A stretch of DNA of 64,000 nt from Proteles cristata cristata. Taxonomy: Eukaryota; Chordata; Mammalia; Carnivora; Hyaenidae. The number at the start of each line of letters is the position of its first letter. Position 1 is the stretch's first letter. Under the pieces are notes generated by a model. That model was not told the DNA's origin and ran no database searches. It worked only from the letters and a program-made list of their open reading frames with translations. Shown in pieces: positions 56,791-64,000 of this stretch. The stretch covers positions 1 to 64,000 of the forward strand of contig JAESUZ010002712.1 in NCBI GenBank assembly GCA_017311185.1. Direction: 5' to 3'. The position numbers and the translations under genes were made by a program.

Positions 56791-57561
56791 AAATAATTTT
56801 TATGGTAAATGTTTATGTGAAAATGGCAGTATATAATTGAATATACAGTTGTGATCTCAAATGTATTTTTTAAGGACTGCAGTAAAGCTTAAGTACACCA
56901 AGATGCTAACATTGGTTGTGCTTGGGCAGTAGGATGCTTTTCTCCTCCAAATTTTCATCAATGAACCTGTATCAGTTTTGGAGGGAGGGGCATTTATTGT
57001 ATTGTTTGGGAACTTCTGGGCAGAGGGAGAGGTTACTCATGGCCTCAGATCAGGCATATTATCATCATTGGCTCTTTCCTGGCTCCTCTTGATTCCTTTC
57101 TTTGTTCATTTTATTTATTTATTCTCTAGAATTCTCACACCCCACTCTCACTTCCATTCCCCTCCCAGAACAAACACTTAAATGTACTTAGTGAGTTTTA
57201 CTTTTGCCATCAGAAAATTTTCTCTTTAGTACATATAAAATATAAATATATTTTAAATATATATATAATATAGAGATATATAATACATGTTCTCTCTATA
57301 TATAGTTTACTTATGTATGAGAATATTTACTTTTGTATAAATATGTATATAAGAATGTTTAACCATGTTTACTATGTATAAAGACATGTTATACAGATAT
57401 ATATTATATATAGATATATATTCTCTTTATATATTTATATATTATTACATTAATTCTATATTATAATAGAATATATTTATATGTGATATACACTTACATG
57501 TTATATATAATATATACAATTTTTAAGATTATTTATAAATAAATAAATATGTAATAAATAA
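56791..57561. other. AT-rich sequence with TATA-type palindromes
   Basis: 57225-57520 is nearly pure A+T, made of TATATA, AATATA and ATTATA units. The earlier part (56800-57220) shows no gene. Confidence 0.6.
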
Positions 57562-57772
57562 AATAAATTAAAAAATAAATTTTGAGAGAGAGAGAGAGCA
57601 TGCACGAGCAGGGTAGGGGCAGAGAGAGAGAATCCCACGGGGCAGAGAGACAGAATCTCCACACTGGCAGTGTGGAGCCCAATGCAGAGCTTGAGCTTAT
57701 GAACTGTGAGATCATGACCTGAGCCAAAACCAAGAGTTAGATGCTTAACTGACTGAGCCACCCAGGCGCCCC
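57562..57772 (-). mobile_element. SINEC_Fc-type SINE
   Basis: Antisense copy, tail next to AT-rich (AAAT)n and head ending gccacccaggcgcccct. Target duplication obscured by the TTTA repeats. Confidence 0.92.
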
Positions 57773-58018
57773 TGTTTATTTATTTATTTTTAACAGAAGG
57801 TGCCCAGTGTGGGCCTGGCATTCTAGCCTTGGGCCCTCCAGAGCCAAACTCCACCCTTCCTTTTCCACGCACAGCCCGCATCAGTCCCTCCTGTCTTCTG
57901 GGCCACTCTCAAAGTGGCCACTCTTGTCCCACCCCCTTGCAAAGCCATAATCTAATTTGCTTCAGAGCCTTGCTGTCCCCTTTAATTGTGGAGCCTGACA
58001 CACCTACAAAAGTCCTGC
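57773..58018. other. unassigned intergenic sequence
   Basis: 57840-58000 may be an L2-like fragment ('cctttaattgtggagcctga'). No gene seen. Confidence 0.4.
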
Positions 58019-58137
58019 CCTTGCTGCTTATTAGGTGACTAAACGTATGTAAGTCACTTCCTCTCTAGGGGCCTCAGGTTTCAGAGGTGAATCGTGATAT
58101 TAATAATTTCCCCATAAAGGGGCTGAGTTTAAGTGTT
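58019..58137 (+). repeat. MIR fragment
   Basis: 'taagtcacttcctctctagg' and 'ggcctcaggtttcagaggtg' are MIR-like. Confidence 0.5.
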
Positions 58138-58153
58138 AAGAAGTTATGTACAG

Positions 58154-58373
58154 GGACGCCTGGGTGGCTCAGTCGGTTAAGCATCTTATTTAGGCTCAGG
58201 TCATGATCTCACGGTTGGTGGGTTCGAGCCTCGCGTCGGGCTCTGTGCTGACAGCTCAGAGCCTAGACCCTGCTTCGGATTCTGTGTCTCCCTCTCTCTC
58301 TTACCCTCCCCTGCTCATGCTGTCTCTCTCTGTCAGAAAAAAATGAAAAAACATTAAAATAAAAATTTTAAAA
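58154..58373 (+). mobile_element. SINEC_Fc-type SINE
   Basis: Sense copy. Perfect 16-bp target duplication aagaagttatgtacag (58138-58153, 58374-58389): young. Confidence 0.97.
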
Positions 58374-58389
58374 AAGAAGTTATGTACAG

Positions 58390-58639
58390 AGAGACCCAAG
58401 TAGGTAATAAAAGCTCAACAAATGTTCAAGCTCCATCTTCCACGCCATCCCCCCCTTGGTGTCCCCAAAGCTTAAGGTCACTGTAGGTGTTCAGGGTATG
58501 ATTTCTTCTTTCTTTTCTGCCTTGACAACTGTTTCCCTAAGACCCAGGCTGGAGGCACAACTCTGCCATTCACCACTACAAACCTGTTGTCCAAAGTGAA
58601 TCCTGGGAGAGATGGGGACAAGGTGAAAAGTGACTTGGA
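58390..58639. other. unassigned intergenic sequence
   Basis: Nothing recognised. Confidence 0.4.
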
Positions 58640-58760
58640 ATTGATCAGAGTTGGAGTCCCAGCATGACCATACCCAGCTGTGTGGCTTTGGCAAGTCACC
58701 TAAGACTCCTCGTGCTTCAGTTTCCTTACCTAAAAGGAGGAGGGAGAATAATAGCATCTA
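58640..58760 (+). repeat. MIR
   Basis: 'ttggagtcccagcatgacca', 'gtgtggctttggcaagtcac' and 'cttcagtttccttacctaaa' are MIR core. Confidence 0.62.
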
Positions 58761-59329
58761 CCTCAGTGGCCACCCTCACTTTCTATCTCACATCACACCC
58801 CTTCTCTTCCAACATGACTCACCTTCAGGCTCAGGACGTGGCTGGCTGGCCTCACTCTGCAACAGCTGACCCACTCCACACCCCCTCTCAGAGAAACCAC
58901 ACCCTGGAGCCAAGAGGAACCTACCAGAAACTAGTGACATCTCGCAGGCCCTTTGAAGCAAGAGCGTGCAACCACAGGACTGAACCCAATTTCCATTCCT
59001 TGTTCAACCTTTCGGGCACCTGAATGCATATTCTCTGACCCTTCCTCTGGGGACCAGCCAGGTGCTGGGCTTTGCTGAAGACAGAGTCTCTGCCTTCAGG
59101 AAACTTCTGATCTGTTGGGAGAGAGAACACTAGACATCAATTCCACACGGGGGCTGACTGTGGGGAGCTCTGGGGACTGCGGGAGCCCAGAGAAGAGGGT
59201 CCAATCCCATTTGAGAATCAAGGTAGGCTGTTTGGATGAAGTCACACTTTATGTGAGCTCATTAGGTGTGGGAATTCAGTGTAAAGGCCTTCCATGGAAA
59301 GGCATCTAGACAAGAGGGGGCCTGTTACA
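58761..59329. other. unassigned intergenic sequence
   Basis: 59040-59130 resembles part of the ancient repeat family. Nothing coding. Confidence 0.4.
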
Positions 59330-59930
59330 TTGTAGTAACCACTTGTAGATAGTTCAGTGGTCAGAGCACAGCATGTGAGGCCAAATGTGGCAAGAGATGA
59401 GGCTGGAGAGGTCTGTCAGGGGTCAGAACTGTGGATGGCTCTAATTGTCAAACAAGGAGCTGGAACTTTAATGCTAGTGGAGGGGGTGTAAAGGAAGAAA
59501 GCCATGTGTTGGCTTCTGCATCACTGCTTTCTCATTGCCGGTGCGCAAAGTAGTGGAGATGGCCAGTCTGGAAGCAGGGAGCCAGGGAATAGACTTGGGG
59601 TCGCTCATATGAAGGATGTTGAGGCTGAAGCAAGGCAGTGGCAGAGGATGAGAAAAGGTGGGTCTGAGAGACAGAAAGGAGAATCAGCTGGACTTGGTGA
59701 GGGATTGGCTCTGATGAGAGCAGGGGTGTTCGGGCTGCACATAAGGCAGAGGACACAGGGCAAATGTATTGTGCAAGTGCCAAAGGGGTGATTAAGGCAA
59801 AGATAATGGTGGGAAGACCTCTGAGGGCTGAGAAATCAGTGTGGGATAGAAGGGCCAAAAATACCTTTTTGGATGAGGAGGGATTCAGGCTAGGACTCAC
59901 CGTGTGGCCTTGGGCCAGTCATTTTATCTT
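59330..59930 (+). repeat. ancient mammalian repeat, family not assigned
   Basis: 'gtggtcagagcacagcatgt', 'ggtcagaactgtggatggct' and 'atgttgaggctgaagcaagg' belong to the family seen at 35.7 kb. It explains the ORFs at 59504-59900. Confidence 0.4.
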
Positions 59931-59958
59931 CTTCTGGTTCTTTAAATTTCCACCTACT

Positions 59959-60035
59959 GGGAGTGCCTAGCTGGCTCAGTCAGTAGAGCATGTGACTCAG
60001 TCTCAGGGTCATGAGTTCAAGCCCCACATTGGGCA
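59959..60035 (+). mobile_element. short-form CAN-SINE
   Basis: 'gagtgcctagctggctcagt', 'cagtagagcatgtgactcag' and 'ccccacattgggcatggag', with its tail replaced by GA/GAAA repeats. Confidence 0.87.
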
Positions 60036-60173
60036 TGGAGAAGAGAGAGAGAGAGAGAGAGAGGGAGAGAAGGAAGGAAGAAAAGAAAGAGAAAGAAAGA
60101 AAAGAAAGAAAGAAAGAGAGAGAGAGAAAAGGAAGGAAAGAAAGAAAAAGAAAGGAAGGAAGGAAGGAAGAAA

Positions 60174-60229
<56 letters not shown>

Positions 60230-60260
60230 AAAAGAAAGGAAAGAAAAGAAAGAAGGAAAT
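60036..60260 (+). repeat. (GA)n/(GAAA)n/(GGAA)n tract
   Basis: About 225 bp with nearly no pyrimidines on the plus strand, the longest purine tract in the window. It grew from the SINE tail and spuriously encodes Arg/Lys/Glu ORFs. Confidence 0.96.
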
Positions 60261-60888
60261 ATGGCTAGAATTCCACCTGCTAACTTAGGAGGCAGAGAAT
60301 GATAATTGTGAGGAATGAATCACGTAAAAGAATGTCCAGGAAGTGCCTATCCCTGTGGGTGATTTGGATGGAGAGGCATGTGGCAGGTGGGTTTGGTTCA
60401 GGGTGAGGTGGGGTGGGGCTGGGCTGCCATTTGTGCAACAGCTTTGCCATTGGCAGTGGGAAACACATACTTGCAGGAGGTGTGTGGGAAAGGGAACTGT
60501 GACCTGAACACATGCATCTTGGATTTGAGGGAGTCAGAGGCCAAGGCATTCAAATGAATCTTACCCTGGGAGGCTGTCTTGGCAGTCAGCAGTGAAGAGC
60601 CTCTCTGAATCATGAATCCAAGACAGCCACTTCCCCCGGGTAGTACCCAGGCCTGAGAGGACTATGGTCTCTGGGTTCTCATCTCAGGTAAGCACATGAG
60701 TTGCTGTATGACCCTGAGTCAGTTCTCACCCACTCTGGGTGCCAGGTCTCCCATATGAACAACAATAAAAGCATGGGTATGTTGGTGGATGAAATGTTTC
60801 CAAAGGCCCTCTCCGGGTTTGTTATGCTCCGGTTCTATCTATGATCCTGAGTCCTCTTTTTAAAGTCTAGTCTTGTTTCCATCCCTGA
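60261..60888. other. unassigned intergenic sequence
   Basis: 60690-60780 is MIR-like ('ttgctgtatgaccctgagtc'). Nothing coding. Confidence 0.4.
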
Positions 60889-60889
60889 C

Positions 60890-60975
60890 TTACTGTGTGG
60901 CATGGAGCCAGCTGCTGGACCTCTCTGGGCTTATTTTCACATCTGGAATATCAGGAGATTGAGCAGGAGACTCTC
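60890..60975 (+). repeat. MIR fragment
   Basis: 'ggagccagctgctggacctc' and 'ctgggcttattttcacatct' are MIR-like. Confidence 0.42.
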
Positions 60976-61428
60976 CAACGTCCAGTGATTCTCCCTGGGG
61001 GATGCTCATCCTCATCTCTAGCAGAATCCTTCAGACAAGTCAGAAAAAAGTGAGGCGCTGGTCACAGACGACCCCCCTTCCAAATCTTCTGTCTTCTCCC
61101 ACTGCCCTCCCCTCCCTACTGTCAGGAGCTTGCAGCACTGGCTCCCTTGCCAAACTTGTTGCCATGACAACGGGTTACAAATAACTCAGATGCAGACGAA
61201 GATTTTAACCCAAGAACTGCTGGTCCAAGGGCTTCTTGTTCCCTCCCCACACCAGACTGAGGGAACAATCTGGCACAGTCTTCGGATTCAAGTGACTTCC
61301 CTGATCACAAGCCTGCTAGGGCTCCTCAGTGTCACAAGAATACGTCCTGTTGTCTGAGGCTCTCCTAAAACCTGACTCAAATCTTTACAATCACATTTCC
61401 CACTTGCTCCCATTAAGGTGTGATCACT
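60976..61428. other. unassigned intergenic sequence
   Basis: Nothing recognised. Confidence 0.4.
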
Positions 61429-61429
61429 C

Positions 61430-61665
61430 CTATTTTGAACACCTTCTGTCTGCTGAGGACTCTGTTGGACACTTTACACACAGTAGCTAAGAAAATCTTC
61501 CCAGAACTCTTTCAGATAGACAGTATTATTCCCATTTTGTAGAGGAGAAATTTGAGGCCCATGAAAGTGACTTTCAGTAAGGAGGTCAGAGAGTCAAAAT
61601 TCAAACTCAAATTCATCAGATTCTCAAACCTAGGCTTTTCTCATTGCTAGTGGTTCACAAATATT
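61430..61665 (-). repeat. MIR
   Basis: The plus strand reads 'ttattcccattttgtagagg', 'agaaatttgaggcccatgaa' and 'aaactcaaattcatcagatt', the MIR complement. Confidence 0.65.
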
Positions 61666-62337
61666 GGTCTACACAGCTGGGGCATATCTAGATAATCTGG
61701 GGCAGCTAAAAATTCAGATTCTAACTTCCATTCAAGAAGGTGGAACATATCTGCCTCCTCTAATTCCTGAGACCCTATAAAATAAGAGGAAAGGGATCGT
61801 GTATAAACCCACATCTCAAAAAAAAAAAAAAAAAGCTGGAAGAGGTCCCATCACTGGGAGTGAGATTTCACCAACTTTCTGGCAAGCAGAAAGGGGTTTG
61901 AAGGGTGGTACCTGAGAAGGCAGGACAAGGAAGAGCAGAGACACAGCCCACATGTGGGAGGGAGACCAATGAAGGAGAGCCCTGGTCTACCCTGCAAAAT
62001 CCTGGTGAGATTCTGGCACAAAAGAGCTATCCTGATGGTAGGCATGAAATGCAGAGGCCCTGACAAGTATTGAAAGTATGTTGGAACAGTTGACACCCCT
62101 ACCTTCCCTCTGCCCTTCCCCATGTTTGTTGGTAGAAATCAAAAGAACCAAACATCTGAACTTGAAATACAGAGGGTTTCTTAAAGAAATCAGAGTCCCA
62201 GAGCAAAACTTCCACTTTCTGGATTTAGGAGTCCTCCAGTAGAATGGGCAGGGCCCATCCTAGTCACCTTAAATTCTAGTAGTGGACTTGACCAACATCT
62301 GCCTCTTACACAGGCTCCCAACCAATCAATTTTTCAT
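61666..62337. other. unassigned intergenic sequence
   Basis: An A17 run lies at 61819-61835. Nothing coding. Confidence 0.4.
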
Positions 62338-62556
62338 TGTTTTTTTTTTTTAATGTTTATTTGTTTTTAAGAGACACATACACAGCGTGAGCTGGAGAAG
62401 AGTAATGAACTAGGAAAGAGGAGACAGAATTTGAAGCAGGCTCCAGGCTCTGAGCTGTCGGCAGAGCCCGACGTGGGACTCAAACTCACGAACTGCAAGA
62501 TCATGACCTGAGCCAAAGTCCAGCGCTTAACTGATTGAGCCAACCAGGCGCCCCTC
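62338..62556 (-). mobile_element. SINEC_Fc-type SINE
   Basis: Antisense copy; body somewhat diverged ('gagctggagaagagtaatga'), head 'gccaaccaggcgcccct'. Confidence 0.93.
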
Positions 62557-62818
62557 ATTCGCTTCTTCTTAAATCAACAGGTGACAGGTTTGAACATTTG
62601 TGAAAAACATGCTAATTGTGGTTTATGAACGGACTGATGAAGCCAACGGGAAAAACTAAGGGTATGCCTCTCTCAAGCAAAGAAAAAATACCAAGCAATT
62701 ATGATGTTCAGGGACACAAACACAAATAAAGCAAACTAAATCCAGGTAATTATAGTACATTTCTTGGCTTTTTAGCAACTACTGATTTACTAAAACTTGG
62801 GATATAAACATATAGGCC
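62557..62818. other. unassigned intergenic sequence
   Basis: Nothing recognised. Confidence 0.4.
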
Positions 62819-62819
62819 A

Positions 62820-63015
62820 GATGCCTGGGTGGCTCAGTCAATTAAGCATCTGACTCTTGGTTTTGGCTTAGGACATGATCTCGCAGTTTATGAGTTCAAG
62901 CCCCATGTTGGGCTCCATGTTGACTGAGCGGAGCCTACTTGGGATTCTCTCTTTGCCTCTCCCTTGCTCATGCTCTCACCCCTCAAAATAAATAAACTTT
63001 AACAACTTTTTAAAA
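62820..63015 (+). mobile_element. SINEC_Fc-type SINE, older
   Basis: Sense copy with a short CT-poor tail region ('tctttgcctctcccttgctc'). Weak target duplication aaacatatagg / aaacatgctgg. Confidence 0.92.
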
Positions 63016-63139
63016 TATTTAAACATGCTGGAAAGAGTGAAGGGAGGGGATATAGTGATGTGTGTGCGGAGGATAATATCCTCTCCTACTATAATGAGTT
63101 GTAAAGAAGTAACATTTCAATTACTAAGAAACAGTAGCA

Positions 63140-63177
63140 ATATCATATTGTATGTCAACTATACTCCAATAAAAAAA
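63140..63177 (+). mobile_element. ultra-short L1 3'-end insertion (38 bp)
   Basis: 'attgtatgtcaactatactc' then caataaaaaaa is the extreme L1 3' end. Flanks aagaaacagtagca (63126-63139) and aagaaatagtagca (63178-63191) form a 14-bp duplication with one difference. Confidence 0.6.
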
Positions 63178-63234
63178 AAGAAATAGTAGCATAAACATGT
63201 TATACAGGAGCATGGTGGTCCTTCAATTAAAAAC

Positions 63235-63645
63235 CTTTCAGCTACAAGTAACACAAAACCAAACTGTCAGTAGCTTAAACACATATGGCTTTACTCATTC
63301 ATTTATTTATTTATTTTCTGGGAAGTTCATTTATTATTAACGTAAGTGTGGCACGGGTTCAGCTGTGCAGTGATGCCATCGGGGAGCCAGGCTCTGTTTC
63401 TTCCTTCATGTGTTGTGTCTTCATCCTCATGTTCATCTCCTCACAGTCACAAGATTGCTATCACAGCTCCAGGCAGCACGACTACAGTCAATGCAAAGAG
63501 AAGGAGGAAAGGGACAGCGTCAGCTATGTGTGTCTCAGGAAGCAAAAGTCTCTTCAGAAGCCCCCTCTCCCCAGCAAACCTCTCGTGGTCATAACTGGGA
63601 CACATAACCATCTCTAGCTGCAAGGGAGGTTAAGAAAGTCTCTGG
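63235..63645 (+). repeat. old interspersed repeat, shared with 46590-46912
   Basis: 'tcagctacaagtaacacaaa', 'gtcacaagattgctatcaca' and 'ctctagctgcaagggaggtt' are typical of an old mammalian repeat. The ORFs at 63285-63617 come from it. Confidence 0.45.
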
Positions 63646-64000
63646 CTCTTCAGCCTCTGACTGGGAGATGACAAAGGAGAAGGGGGTTGGGAGCGGTAAA
63701 TGCCAGAAGAAACAGCCAAAGGCTGGTAAAAATCGTTTAATGCAGTTGCCTCTGGGAAGTGGGATTTGCAGTGGGAGAAAACCCAGAGATTGCTGGGTTT
63801 TCTTATGAGCTCTTCAGCACCACTGTATTTAAGTATATGCAAGTGTTACTTTGATGAAAAATTAAAATTCAGAAGTGTTATGGTTTCTATGAAAGGAAAA
63901 CATTAGGAAAAAAAAAAAATAGAAGCTGGCAGCAGTTTTCTGTCTCCAGAGGAAAGGACATCAATTCACCTAGGAAGCAAACTTCCCAGAACAAGCTTGT
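63646..64000. other. unassigned intergenic sequence
   Basis: No gene or repeat recognised; the window ends here. Confidence 0.45.

Noticed and set aside
60036..60288. Arg/Lys/Glu-rich ORFs of 85-98 codons
   Set aside because: They are the translation of a GAAA microsatellite.
24701..64000. SMC1A or another neighbouring gene upstream of IQSEC2
   Set aside because: No ORF with SMC, RIBC1 or HSD17B10 character is present; by human spacing the next gene lies beyond the window.

Overview
The window is mammalian nuclear DNA from a carnivore, almost certainly a cat (Felidae). The strongest clue is 33 copies of tRNA-Lys-derived CAN-SINEs. Most are of the felid long form: a head like 'gcgcctgggtggctcagtc', a middle 'gggctctgtgctgacagc', a CT-rich stretch and an 'aaataaataaa' tail. 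The dog and the seal/weasel versions read differently. Carnivore-type L1 3' ends ('gatgagcactgggtgt') agree. There is no bacterial, phage, plasmid or CRISPR content.

Only one genuine protein-coding segment is visible: coding exon 1 of IQSEC2 (BRAG1, an ARF guanine-nucleotide exchange factor of the postsynaptic density) on the minus strand at 22958-23664. It lies in a CpG island (about 22970-24115) that carries the 5' leader and promoter. This places the window on the X chromosome, in the region equivalent to human Xp11.22. Bases 1-22957 are therefore the first part of IQSEC2 intron 1, and bases above about 23950 are upstream DNA. By human gene order that DNA should lead towards SMC1A, but no SMC1A exon was seen. 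Only exon 1 is present; the IQ, Sec7 and PH domains are encoded outside the window.

Layout. 0-17.6 kb: intron 1 with an L1 ORF2 fragment, ten SINEs, an old HAL1/L1-like element, MIR and L2 remnants, and a GAAA microsatellite. 17.6-25.2 kb: a stretch without CAN-SINEs around the promoter, GC-rich, with MIR pieces, the IQSEC2 exon and a degenerate tandem repeat of about 25 bp just upstream of the island. 25.2-39.5 kb: a full-length RPSA processed pseudogene that landed inside an L1, an MLT1-type LTR, and many SINEs. 39.5-56.1 kb: L1-dominated, with antisense L1s at 39.8-49.8 kb and a sense L1 at 52.2-55.4 kb into which three SINEs and a younger L1 end have inserted. 56-64 kb: mixed unique sequence, SINEs, a long GAAA tract and MIR remnants.

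I found no evidence of a new gene system. The points most worth checking are the GGC tract in the IQSEC2 leader, which is in frame with the protein; the undescribed minisatellite next to the promoter; two convergent CTCF-like motifs flanking the promoter; and several unusually short or split retroelement insertions. Calls for old repeats come from recognising consensus fragments by eye, and their boundaries are approximate.
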